Shown: positions 20,935 to 30,705, counted from the stretch's first letter. The stretch: 64,000 nt of DNA from Willaertia magna (GCA_902984215.1 CADWAF010000257.1:1-64000), one strand, 5' to 3'. Translations and numbers: made by a program. The notes: generated by a model not told the origin, from the letters alone.

Positions 20935-22677
20935 ATGTCTAACAACAATATAAATAAAAATGTTGCACTGTTGAAAGAAAATGGTTATCATGAAATTACA
21001 ATAATTGGTCAAGGTGGTTACGGAAAAGTTTATAAATGTTTAAATAAATTTAATGAACTAGTTGCTGTCAAAATTTTAAAAGCAAATGATTTTCAAGAAA
21101 TAAATAATGGTTTTACAGAAGCTTTCCATTTAAAAGGATTGAATCATTTGAATATTATTAAAGTTTACAATGCATTTTTATTAAACAATAATAAATTAGC
21201 AATTGAAATGGAATATTTAGATCAAGGAAATTTATATAATTTAATATTTGAAAAGAAAATATACTTGTCAGAAACAATTATTTATAAAATTTTACAACAA
21301 TTATGTGACGCGTTAAAATATTTAAAAGAAAATAATATTATTCATAGAGATATTAAATTAGCTAATATTTTAATTAAAAGATTAGATTTAAATAATGATG
21401 ATATTGAAACTGTTTTAATTGATTTCGGCTTAATTAAATTTATTAATAGTACCTATTCTTTTTCACAAGTAGTTGGAAGTGAAGGGTATTTAGCTCCAGA
21501 ATTGAAAAGTTATGAAAATTACATTCCATATTCTTTTAAATCTGACGTATTTGCGTTAGGGGTTACATTATATAGATTAATGTCATTTGACAACCAAACA
21601 GATATTCATCAATTATACCTTAATTTAGATGATGAAGAAAAAGCAAAAAACAAATTAATTAGCAACATTAAAAATAATAAAAAAATTAAATATTCAGATA
21701 GATTAATTAATTTGGTAATTAACATGTTAGAAAAACAAGTAATTAAAAGAGGTAACGCTGGGAATGTTTTAGATAGAATATTAAATCGTGAAATGATTAT
21801 TGACAATATCGAAGATGAAAGTAATTTAATTGGATTTTCAAATCAATTTAAATTCATTGGTCAGTTAGGATCAAAGGGAACGAACAATAATCAGTTTCAA
21901 AACCCATATGATATATTGATTCACAGTGGTCACATTTATGTGGTTGACGGAGATTACAAAAGAATTTCTACATTTAATATAAATAATAATGAATTTATAA
22001 ACAAGTTTGAGGTTGACTTCTATCCAACATGTATAACCTTAGATAAAACAAATAACACATTTTTAATTGGTTCTTATGGAAATAATATAGTTTGTAGATA
22101 TTCTCTAGATGGCGTTTTACAAGATAAATTTCAAATAATGAAACACAATAGTAATCCCCTGGCAAGAGAAATATCTAAGATAAGTGTTTATAAATTTCTT
22201 GCAGTTTCTAAAGTTTTAGTTGATGAAAGTAATGGAAATTTATTTGTTTGTTATTTGAATGATAGTACAATTAGAAAGTTATCTAAAGATGGAAAATTAA
22301 TTAAAGAATTTACACAAAATTTGAGAAGACCATTTGATATTTTCTTAAATGATAGAAATCAATTAATTGTAAGTGATAGTTGGGATAATTGTATTAAAGT
22401 GTTTACAAAAGATGGAGAAAATGTTAAATTTGTTGGTAAAAAAGGAAATCAAGAAGGTGAATTTGACTATCCTTCAGGATTTACTTTCGATTTTGTAAAT
22501 CGTCAATATATTATTTGTGACGAAATGAATCATAGAATTCAAATATTTGATGAAAATTTTGAATTCATTAAATCTTTTGACACTGGATTTAATCCTAGAA
22601 AAGTACAAATTGATTACAAAACTGGATTATTGTATGTTGTAGATACAAATAATTGTTGCATTAAAATTTATAAATAA
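20935..22677 (+). CDS. Protein kinase fused to an NHL-type beta-propeller
   Basis: 580 aa, single exon. Kinase domain at residues about 15-285 with all key motifs: Gly loop GQGGYGKVY, VAVKIL lysine, catalytic HRDIKLANIL (about 135), DFG at about 163, and YLAPE. From about 298 to the end there are repeated NHL units (GSKGTNNNQFQNPYDILI, HIYVVDGDYKRISTF, LIVSDSWDNCIKVF, YIICDEMNHRIQIF, LYVVDTNNCCIKIY), roughly six blades. The pairing of an apparently active kinase with a propeller suggests ligand- or partner-sensing. The closest relative in the window is the truncated copy at 27.9-29.5 kb, with shared phrases such as SDSWDNCIKVF and YPSG..FDFVNR. The substrate is unknown. Confidence 0.88.
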   Translation: MSNNNINKNVALLKENGYHEITIIGQGGYGKVYKCLNKFNELVAVKILKANDFQEINNGFTEAFHLKGLNHLNIIKVYNAFLLNNNKLAIEMEYLDQGNLYNLIFEKKIYLSETIIYKILQQLCDALKYLKENNIIHRDIKLANILIKRLDLNNDDIETVLIDFGLIKFINSTYSFSQVVGSEGYLAPELKSYENYIPYSFKSDVFALGVTLYRLMSFDNQTDIHQLYLNLDDEEKAKNKLISNIKNNKKIKYSDRLINLVINMLEKQVIKRGNAGNVLDRILNREMIIDNIEDESNLIGFSNQFKFIGQLGSKGTNNNQFQNPYDILIHSGHIYVVDGDYKRISTFNINNNEFINKFEVDFYPTCITLDKTNNTFLIGSYGNNIVCRYSLDGVLQDKFQIMKHNSNPLAREISKISVYKFLAVSKVLVDESNGNLFVCYLNDSTIRKLSKDGKLIKEFTQNLRRPFDIFLNDRNQLIVSDSWDNCIKVFTKDGENVKFVGKKGNQEGEFDYPSGFTFDFVNRQYIICDEMNHRIQIFDENFEFIKSFDTGFNPRKVQIDYKTGLLYVVDTNNCCIKIYK

Positions 22678-23070
22678 GTGCTGACTTGTATTTAAGCACT
22701 ACGCTATCAAAACATCTATTTGGTATAGTCCGTGTTGCTGGCAAGGTTGAGCAACGTTCACTTATACAAAAGGAATAAATAATTATTTTTAAACCAACCA
22801 TTATATTTCTAATAAAGTTGGTAAACGGCGTATTAATATACTAAAATCAGGTATAAAAAAATTAATATAACCAAATATTGTTTATAGTAAAAGATTACAA
22901 TAAGGATGAACTTACTTTTTAGTGATTTTTCAATAATTTTAACTCGATAATTTTAATTTTCATCACCTCTATTACAACAGATTGTGTAAATAAAAACAAG
23001 CTGAATTTCACAACTACAAACAAAATCAATTAAAAAAAATCAATTAAAAGCATTAATTACAACAGACAAA
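22678..23070. other. Intergenic region, about 390 bp
   Basis: It holds the 3' end of the kinase-NHL gene and the promoter of the repeat protein. A weak imperfect GTGCT...AGCAC pairing just after the kinase stop (about 22679-22700) could be a small hairpin. No gene was recognised. Confidence 0.4.
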
Positions 23071-24231
23071 ATGGTCGAAACACAAAAATTCCAAAACGCA
23101 AGTTGTCCAGTCACCAGCACTAAGGAAAATGTTATTCAACAAGGAGCAAACTTAGCAAAAGTCCATCAACATGAACACACCCACGTTCAAGAACAACCAG
23201 TTATTGAACAAAGACCTGTACAACACGTTATTCAAGAACAAGTTATTCCAATTCAAAAAAATGTAGAACATGACACCATTGTAAATAGACAAAGAATGGG
23301 AGAACAAGTTCAAGTTCTTGGTCATGAGCAAACTGAATTAAAACGTCAACAAGAATTGCAAAGATTGTCACAAAATAATCAAGCAACTAATTTCTCAACA
23401 AGTGTTTCACACAGCAGTGAAAAATTAGCACCAATTGTTGCAGGCTGTCAAAAAGAAGTAGTAAAAGATGTTGTTATCAAACCAGAAGTAACTGAGCATC
23501 ATCACCAACCAATTGCAACAATTGTTGAGCAACCAGTTAAACAAATTATTCATCAACCTCCAGTTGTCCAATCAACAAAGATTGACGCACCAATTATCCA
23601 ACATGAAAAGAGACCACCCATGACAGGATTAGTTGGAGGAAGTACTTTAAACACTGCTCCTGGATTTAACACCACAACAACTGGATTCAGTGGAACTAAT
23701 ACTACTCTTCATAGCACCGACCAATCAGCATTTAAGACTGGTTTAAAATCTGGATTGAATGCAGGATTACAAACTGGAAGCTTATCTACTGGATTACAAT
23801 CAGGAATTAACAGTGGAATTCAACAAGAAAAATGGGAACATGGCCTTCACCCTGGCTCAACCGGTTTTTCAGGATTAAATTCAGGTTCCACCTGGACTGG
23901 AACTAACACAACAACTTCAGGATTAAATTCAGGTTCCACTTTCAATCAAGGATTCCAAGACCAATCCTCCTTTAAAACTGGATTACAATCTGGATTAAAC
24001 ACTGGATTACAAACTGGTAGTTTATCTACTGGATTACAATCAGGAATTCACAGTGGAATTCAACAAGAAAAATTAATTCACCACACTCATCAACATCCAC
24101 CACTCTCTACTCTCCAACAAAGTGGAAATTTACAACAACAACCTTTCAACAACAATCTTAATCAAGGAAGCTTTGGAACCAATACTAATACCAATTTAGG
24201 AAATAATAACTTTAGAAATAACGCATTATAA
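23071..24231 (+). CDS. His/Gln-rich repeat protein, possibly intrinsically disordered stress protein
   Basis: 386 aa. The N-terminal half is His/Gln/Val-rich with amphipathic phrases (EHTHVQEQPVIEQRPVQH, IPIQKNVEHDTIVNR). It resembles the heat-soluble, allergen-like proteins of fungi and other eukaryotes in style, but I cannot prove homology. The C-terminal half contains a Gly/Ser/Thr/Leu repeat (FKTGL.SGLN.GLQTGSLSTGL) present twice at an 80-residue spacing, plus short SGLNSGST motifs. There is no signal peptide and no Trp/Cys-rich core. Codons are unusually C- and A-ending (CAA, ACC, CCA) compared with neighbours, which suggests high expression. The function is unknown. Confidence 0.7.
   Translation: MVETQKFQNASCPVTSTKENVIQQGANLAKVHQHEHTHVQEQPVIEQRPVQHVIQEQVIPIQKNVEHDTIVNRQRMGEQVQVLGHEQTELKRQQELQRLSQNNQATNFSTSVSHSSEKLAPIVAGCQKEVVKDVVIKPEVTEHHHQPIATIVEQPVKQIIHQPPVVQSTKIDAPIIQHEKRPPMTGLVGGSTLNTAPGFNTTTTGFSGTNTTLHSTDQSAFKTGLKSGLNAGLQTGSLSTGLQSGINSGIQQEKWEHGLHPGSTGFSGLNSGSTWTGTNTTTSGLNSGSTFNQGFQDQSSFKTGLQSGLNTGLQTGSLSTGLQSGIHSGIQQEKLIHHTHQHPPLSTLQQSGNLQQQPFNNNLNQGSFGTNTNTNLGNNNFRNNAL
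23719..24072 (+). repeat. Two-copy tandem repeat, 240-bp period, inside the repeat-protein gene
   Basis: About 114 bp starting at 23719 recurs at 23959 with few changes. Each unit encodes FKTGL(K/Q)SGLN(A/T)GLQ and what follows, up to QQEK. The offset of exactly 240 bp (80 codons) shows an in-frame segmental duplication. Confidence 0.85.
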
Positions 24232-24350
24232 ATTTGTAAATAGAAATGTCAAAAGGATTTTGAGAATTAATATTTATTGTAAATGTGTAAATAATCAAAT
24301 AAAAAGAATGTGAGCATGATTAGTTTCGATTAATTTATTTTTAAATAAAT

Positions 24351-24935
24351 TTATTTCATATAACTGGCCAACCATTCAAAACTTTCGGTAATATTAAAAT
24401 GATTTACAACGCTTGACATAAATAATTCTAAAGGTCTTCTGTTATTAGTTGCCAAACCTGCAGTCTTTCCAGTTCTTAAACCTTGAATGCCTAAACTATA
24501 TGCTAACTCTTCTTCTGACAACGCTGTTGGAATATCAACTTTATTTCCAATAACTAAAACTGGAATATTTTCTAAATCATTGTCCTTTAGGATTTTTTGT
24601 AATTCATTAGACGCTTCTGTCAAACGTTTCTTATCATTTGCGTCAACAATAAAAACTAAACCGTCAATATCAATAAAGTAATTTTTCCAAATTCCTCTAA
24701 CTAAAGGGTGGCCACCCACATCAGTTGCTCGAATAGTACATGAACTGTTTAGTTGGATAGTTTCGCAGTTTGGATATTGTGTTGGAACAGGTTGGGTTAG
24801 TAAATTACTTGTTAATTTATATAACAATGTTGTTTTTCCTGCATTATCCAAACCAACAAATATAATTTTTCCTTTAATTTTATTGAGGATGCCTGTCCAT
24901 TCAAGAACTGTCCATAACCAATCAATTAAGAACAT
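24351..24935 (-). CDS. SAR1: SAR1 small GTPase (COPII coat initiator)
   Basis: 194 aa. The N-terminus is hydrophobic and amphipathic (MFLIDWLWTVLEWTG), the membrane-inserting helix that replaces myristoylation in SAR1. GTPase motifs are GLDNAGKTTLLYKL (P-loop), DVGGH (switch II, with the His used in Sec23-stimulated hydrolysis) and NKVD. SAR1 recruits Sec23/24 and Sec13/31 to form COPII vesicles at ER exit sites. There are small departures from the usual protein: TQYPNCETIQL in place of the common PTLHPTSEEL region, and a Gly/Thr/Ala stretch RTGKTAGLATNN near the C-terminus. Confidence 0.94.
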   Translation of the reverse strand: MFLIDWLWTVLEWTGILNKIKGKIIFVGLDNAGKTTLLYKLTSNLLTQPVPTQYPNCETIQLNSSCTIRATDVGGHPLVRGIWKNYFIDIDGLVFIVDANDKKRLTEASNELQKILKDNDLENIPVLVIGNKVDIPTALSEEELAYSLGIQGLRTGKTAGLATNNRRPLELFMSSVVNHFNITESFEWLASYMK

Positions 24936-25126
24936 TTTGTTAACTAAAATCTATGTTGTAAGTTCGTTTGGTTTTTTTTGTAAGTAATAATGTTGCTGTT
25001 TGATTGTTAGTTTTTAAGTGGAATGTATCTTACGAAGATTTAGTGTGGCATTTGGTGCGAAAAGCAACCAACAAATTGTTGGTGGGGCTGGGAGAAAGGA
25101 GCTGCGGAAGCTAAAAAACTGTTTTG

Positions 25127-26753
25127 ATGGGTAATTTGATTACAAGCCAAGCATCAAGTCAAACCAACCACGTTCAGATACTGAGAAAAGCAAACAATGA
25201 TGATCTTTTGAACCTTTGCAAATATTTCCAATACGAAAAACTGGTAAAGAAAATAAAAGACTGTAGGTTAAACGGTACCCATTTCACTAGTTACTCACAA
25301 GCCTATCTTGGTCAAAAAGGTACTTCTGTTCCGTATGAAAGAATTAAATTGATAGCGGAACTAGTTGAAGAATACAACGTCGAAGAAAATGATGCTGAGG
25401 AATTCATAAAAGAAGTTATTGACAAAAAGTTAGAAATGGAGAAAAAAGTAATGGATGAGGCTAATGTAGATGAAAGCGAAGAACTATTCAATACTGTGAG
25501 TAATTCACCAAGCCTAATACGAGTACCCAGTGAAGAATACAACAAAGATGTAAAAGAAGAAGATACATACGACCCAAGAGTTACCATCGTAATAGAATCA
25601 CTAACTGATTTAGAAAAACAACGAGTCAAAAAAGTTAAAGAAAAGCTTGACCTTTGCATGAATAATCTAATAGAAAGATATTCCTTCGAAAAACTATCGA
25701 ATTATGGCCTAACTGGAGACATAGAAGCGGATGCCCAGAGTCTTGTTTGTAAAGATAAATTTCTTTATAATTTCTTTGGAAGTACAATGAAAAACCCAAA
25801 AATTTCAAAAGATAAAAGAAATCCAAAAGAAGACGCTTTTCTCTCTGTGAAGTTAGTTATTTCATTCGCTAATGGTAGTTATAATAATAATGATGAAGAA
25901 AACAATATTAGTGGCAATAATGGTACTACTTTGGATTTAAAACGTAAAATTATTGGACCATTATATAAATTTGGATATTTTCATTCTTTTATTTTAATTG
26001 GTCAATTCAGAATTGATTGGTAAGTAATTGTTACAACAAAATTATTTATTATTGTAACTTTTGTAAAATTAATTTGAAAATAGGACACATGACTCAATTG
26101 TAACAATAAAACTTGCTGGAGGATTTAATGAAAAGGAAGCAATTGTAGCAATTGATTTAGGAAACTTTACAACAAAAGAAGAAATTGAAAAGGCCTTCCA
26201 TGCTATTGCTGATGTTTCAATACAGTATAATGGTGAAAAAGATTATAATTCAATTACTTGCAATAATCAAAAATTTACAAGTAAATTATTAAAAGAATTT
26301 GAAAAAATTAATCGAGAAGTAATTATACCAAAAAAGAATAGTTCATTTGAAAGATATTTTAAAGAGTTAAAAAAAGGAGAAACTAAAAGAATATTTTATT
26401 ACAATGATGAATTAAAAAAATTAATATACAATAAACAAGTAGAAGAAAAATATAAAGAATTTTATGATAAAAATTTAATAATATTTAATTCAAGAAGAGA
26501 AATTGACTTATTTTGTCATTGGTTAAAATCTTTAAAATATTTTGAAACTGAGAGTGGTAAGGTTGACTATTATTTATTAAAAGCATTTGATAGAGGTTTT
26601 TGTTTACAAAGTGAAGATGAAATGGATGATTTTTTAGTTGTAAATGGTAAAGAGAAAAGTTTCTTTTCTAACAGTGGAAGAGGTGAAGATATTTCATTAA
26701 TTCAAATTAAATACAATACTCAAAATTTGAGTTTTCCTTTACCAAAATATTAA
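25127..26753 (+). CDS. Predicted N-myristoylated protein with papain/LRAT-like domain, two exons
   Basis: Exons 25127..26019 and 26084..26753, joined across a 64-bp GTAAGT...TAG intron, encode 520 aa. The start MGNLITSQ fits the N-myristoylation pattern (Gly2, Thr6). The first about 200 residues are helical and charged. Across the splice a segment reads GYFHSFILIGQFRIDWTHDSIV, then IVAIDLGNFT..., then YNSITCNNQKFTSKLL. That order (His in an HS-x-x-IG strand, Asp/Trp, then a Cys in a YN...CNNQ.F helix) recalls permuted papain-fold families (LRAT/NlpC-P60, PPPDE). I regard this as suggestive only. The C-terminus is charged with no CaaX box. Confidence 0.75.
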
Positions 26754-27178
26754 TTATATCCTAAGTTCTTTATCAGTAGATAGTTTAATTATTTATTAAT
26801 TGTATTTTAAAGCGCTTGAATAGTTTTTTATTACTCTTTTCTTGTAAGTGATGGTGTACGTTTTTGTTAAGACGTAATATTTGGTATTGTTTTAACATAA
26901 ATAGAAATTTTTAACATCCTTATTTTGCCAATAATATTTTACAATAGTTCCATTTCGCACTACAATGTTTCAATTACCACCAAATTACTCTACACTAGAT
27001 TTAGGCTATCGATAATTTTTCTTTAATTGTAAAAATTGCTCCAGGTATCGCTAACTGAAATTATGATAATTAATGAGATGCTGAGGGAAAGCAAATTGGG
27101 GATTAAACAACTAAAAAAAAGGGCCGGCTTGCTTTTTGATTTCACATAACATTATTGTGGATAAGATATCTAGTAAAG
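26754..27178. other. Intergenic region, about 425 bp
   Basis: No open frame or RNA fold was recognised. A GC-richer patch (GGGCCGGCTTGC) near 27121-27132 is a local oddity just upstream of the next small gene. Confidence 0.45.
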
Positions 27179-27502
27179 ATGAATTCAAAGCAACAACAAC
27201 AATCACAACATGTACGTTACGACAGTAATTGTAGCATTTGTAATAATTCTATTAATGACACAAATGCTTTACGAAATAGTAGTAGCAATGCCCTACAACC
27301 TTTTAATGGTGGTGATTTAGGTAGTGACATAAACAACGGTAATAGAGAAAAAAAGTCAATATGGCCTTTACAATTAGATATAGAAGATTTTATCCAAAGT
27401 TATGAACTATTAATGAAGCAACAACAGTCAACTTATACCAATACAAATTGTAAAGTTATATTTAATACTAATAATATAACACAATCATCAACAAAATTAT
27501 AA
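27179..27502 (+). CDS. Small Gln/Asn/Ser-rich protein, 107 aa
   Basis: ATG 27179 is chosen (MNSKQQQQSQ); the frame is open upstream without a methionine. It contains one CSIC pair near residue 17 and a moderately ordered segment (SIWPLQLDIEDFIQSYELLMKQQQ). No family is recognised and function cannot be inferred. It precedes the kinase-NHL pseudogene. Confidence 0.45.
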   Translation: MNSKQQQQSQHVRYDSNCSICNNSINDTNALRNSSSNALQPFNGGDLGSDINNGNREKKSIWPLQLDIEDFIQSYELLMKQQQSTYTNTNCKVIFNTNNITQSSTKL

Positions 27503-27594
27503 GAAACTGCCAACCAATTTGTAAACCACAAAAATAAATAGCCAGGTTTTTTGTAAGACCTCTATAATTCGTCTTTCTTAATCTTCTATAATAT

Positions 27595-27926
27595 TTTAAT
27601 TGATGATAATTTAATTTATGTTGTATATAGAGATAATGAAAGAATATTCAGTATGAAAAAACAATAAAAGAAGATCAATTTAAACTGAATTTTAAACCTA
27701 GTTGTATTAAATTAGATACAACTAATAATACTTCAAATATTGGTGATTATTATAAAGATATCAAAAAGATATGGTCATTCAATTGATGGATTAAAACAGT
27801 CAAGAGGATGTTTGTATGATTTTATAAATAATCAATACATTATTTGTGATGGAATATTACAATAATAAATAAATGGTTATTTTTGTTGTGGATACTTTTA
27901 ATCATTGTATTAAAATTTACAAGTAA
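27595..27926 (+). pseudogene. Decayed kinase-NHL propeller fragment
   Basis: Pieces match the C-terminal propeller of the kinase-NHL gene at 20.9 kb: GATAATTTAATTTATGTTGT (a blade start) near 27603, a decayed KPSCIKLDTTNNT-like segment near 27700, and near 27815-27926 the equivalents of DFINNQYIICDG and VVDTFNHCIKIYK before TAA. Multiple frameshifts, stops and internal deletions separate the pieces, and no kinase domain is present. It abuts the minus-strand truncated kinase-NHL gene tail to tail, with 2 bp between the ends. Confidence 0.8.
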
Positions 27927-27928
27927 AA

Positions 27929-29506
27929 TTATTTATATTTATAAACTTTAATACAACTATTATCTTTGTCAAGCACATATAAATTTCGAGTGTTGTAATC
28001 AATTAAAGTTTTTCTTGGGTGTTCAAATTTTCTTTTATCTTCTTCAGAAAAAGTTTTAACATGTTCAAAATTTTCATCAAATATTTGAATTCTATGATTC
28101 TCTTCATCACAAACGATATATCTACGATTTACAAAATCAAAAGTAATCCCTGAAGGATAGTTAAATTCGCTGTTGCGATTTCCCTTTGTTCCAATAGTTT
28201 TTATTCTTCTACCTCCTGTTGAAAACACTTTAATACAATTATCCCAACTATCACTTACAACCAACTGATTTTTGTCATTAAATACAATATCAAAAGGTCT
28301 CTTTAAATCTGTTGTAATAAATTCTTCCTTAAATATTCCATCTTTAGTAAATATTCTTACAATGCCTTCATTTAAATAACAAACTAATAAATTATCACTA
28401 ATTTCATCAATTAAAATTTTGGAAACAGAGAGATAAACCCACGGTCCTAACTCCCACGTGGAAGTTCTTCCATATTGAAATTGGCCTAATAATTTAAAAT
28501 CTTTAGAATATCTTTTAACCCAATTGCCCCAATAGGAACCAATTAAAAAGTTATCGTTCTTTCGGTCATATGTGATACAAGTTGGCTCAAAATCAAAATA
28601 AAACTTGTTTACAAAATTATAATTCATATCGAATACAGATATTCTATTATTGTGTGTATCAACAACATAAATAAGATCATCATTAATTAACATATCAAAT
28701 GGGTATGTAAATTGATCGTCTTCAGTTCCTTTTGAACCAAATTGATTAATGTAAATAAGTTCCTCTGAAAATTTAAAAAATTTACAATCATTATCTATTA
28801 TTACCTTATTTTTTTCAAAAAACCTTAAAATTTCATCAGTGTCACATCTGTTTACTGCTTGATATTCCAACATTTTCATTACTAAATTAATTAATTCATT
28901 TGAATACTTGTTCTTGAAATTTGCTATTAATTTTGCTTTAGCATTTTCATCATTGTTATAAATGTTGTATAATTGGAAAATATCTGTTACTATATCTAAC
29001 GACATCAACTGATATAAAGTAACACCTAAAGCGAACATGTCAGATGCGTACGAATATGGAATAACTGCATTGTTGTTATTACGTATTATTTCAGGTCTTA
29101 TTTCAGGTGACATATAGTGTTTAGTCCCAACAGGTTGAGACATGGAAGAATTACTGTTAGAAAATTTAACCAAACCAAAGTCACTCAAAACAAATACTAC
29201 ATCATTAGGAGGCAAACGTTTAACTAAAATATTTGCTGGTTTTATGTCTCTATGATAAACTTGTTGTTGTTTTAAAAAAATTAGCACTAAACACATTTGT
29301 TGCAAAACTTTAAGAATTACAGCTTCTTCAACAAATTCTTTTTTCTTAATTGCTTTATCAATTACGTCCCATAAACTTCCATCATTTATGTATTCCATTT
29401 CGATGGCCAATTTACGGCTATTGTCGAAAACATAAGCGTCACTAATTTTTATTATACCATGAATTAAGATTAAAAAATAATCAACTTCAGTTTTGTAAAC
29501 TTTATT
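27929..29506 (-). pseudogene. 5'-truncated kinase-NHL propeller gene
   Basis: The open frame extends to 29506 (stop TGA beyond) but has no ATG until well inside the kinase domain (EMEYINDGS). The C-lobe is intact: YHRDIKPANILV, DFGLVKF, TKHYMSPE. So is the propeller (YPFDMLINDDLIYVVDTHNNRISVF, QLVVSDSWDNCIKVF, YIVCDEENHRIQIF). The Gly-rich loop and catalytic lysine are missing; about 50 N-terminal residues have no counterpart. Just outside the break lies the promoter of the F-box-GTPase gene. Either an upstream exon is lost by rearrangement or this is a young pseudogene. The reading frame is otherwise uninterrupted for over 500 codons. Confidence 0.75.
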
Positions 29507-29532
29507 TCAAAAATAAACGGATATTTAGGTCT

Positions 29533-29621
29533 GGGAACTCGGTTGGAACATTATTTTAATATTAAGATAATTATATAATAATTAAATATATAAAATTAAA
29601 ATTTTACAAACTTTACAAAAA
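29533..29621 (+). promoter_or_regulatory. Leader/promoter element shared with 62914..62963
   Basis: The block at 29533-29560 (GGGAACTCGGTTGGAAC, then ATTATTTTAAT) and the block at 29601-29620 (TTTTACAAACTTTACAAAA) both recur, on the minus strand, at 62914-62963 with a shorter spacer. Here they sit directly upstream of the F-box-GTPase ATG. Confidence 0.7.
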
Positions 29622-30581
29622 ATGGATAGCTTGCCTAACGAAATATTAATTCATATTTTTTCATTTCTATTTCCTTCTGTAGAGTCTACTGGAAAGCAAA
29701 TTATTGAAGAAAGTTTAAATTTTTTAATGATTAATAAATTTATTAATTATTCAATGGAAAATTATTTACAAATTATTTTTAAACGAAAATTAACTAGTAG
29801 ATTTTTATATTTATGTAATTGGAATGAAATTTTAAACGAATATTTAAAAACAAATAATAATAAATCTTTAAATTATAGAAAAATATATTGCTTATTAGAT
29901 AATTTTTATTACAAAAAACAAAAGTTTTTTTGGGATTTAAGTAATTATATATTTTTTCCAGATAAATGTAGAAACGCAAACTTTTTAATTTTAGGAAAAG
30001 AAAATTCTGGTAGACACACTTTTTTACAAAAACTATTTAAAGAAGAAAAGAATTGTGATTTTATTAAAAAGTTGTTAGTTACAAAGAATAATATTGTTAT
30101 CACTGCGAAATGTGAAATATCATTGGATTCAGATTTCTTATTAAATTTATATGATGAAATTATTATTTTAATATTTGATTTAACAGATTATAGTTCGTTT
30201 ACTTATTTGGAAAGTTTGGCATCAAAAATAAAAGGTGAAGTACCAATATTTTTAATTGGAACGAAAAAAGATTTAATAGAAAATCAACCAAATAAAAGAA
30301 AAGTTACAAAAGAAATGGTATTTAAGATTATGTATAAATATTTTTCAAAATTTAATATAATTGAACCTTGGTACTTTGAATTAAATTGTAAAAGTGATGA
30401 CGCACCAATTATTATAGATGATATTTTAGAGGAAATGGTAAGACAAGACGGCTTTAGACGTTCAAGTACGAATTGGAATCAATTATTAAGAAAAGTGTTG
30501 AGAGGGGAAGACATTTTCGCATTACAATTCAATGAATGTTTATTTAAAGAAAAGAATCCAATAAATTGTATCATTAATTAA
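29622..30581 (+). CDS. F-box protein fused to a degenerate Ras-like GTPase domain
   Basis: 319 aa, intronless. It begins with an F-box (MDSLPNEILIHIFSFL). Helical residues to about 120 follow, and then a small-GTPase-like fold: NFLILGKENSGRHTFLQKL in P-loop position (GKENSGRHT instead of GxxxxGKS/T, so the phosphate-binding Lys is replaced by Arg), IIILIFDLTDYSSFTYLESL, GTKKDL (G4-like) and FELNCKS (G5-like). Switch II DxxG is absent. It is probably a pseudo-GTPase substrate receptor of an SCF ubiquitin ligase. A related, interrupted gene with a better P-loop lies at 38.2-39.2 kb. Confidence 0.8.
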   Translation: MDSLPNEILIHIFSFLFPSVESTGKQIIEESLNFLMINKFINYSMENYLQIIFKRKLTSRFLYLCNWNEILNEYLKTNNNKSLNYRKIYCLLDNFYYKKQKFFWDLSNYIFFPDKCRNANFLILGKENSGRHTFLQKLFKEEKNCDFIKKLLVTKNNIVITAKCEISLDSDFLLNLYDEIIILIFDLTDYSSFTYLESLASKIKGEVPIFLIGTKKDLIENQPNKRKVTKEMVFKIMYKYFSKFNIIEPWYFELNCKSDDAPIIIDDILEEMVRQDGFRRSSTNWNQLLRKVLRGEDIFALQFNECLFKEKNPINCIIN

Positions 30582-30705
30582 TCATTTTAAAAAGTCTTAA
30601 TTGTTGGTTAGTCTTTATCGATTTTTAGGGTATTCAACTACAATGTTTGCCTCTTCCTGTTTACAAATGAAATAAAATCGTGTAAGATTTAAAGTAATTC
30701 AAAAA

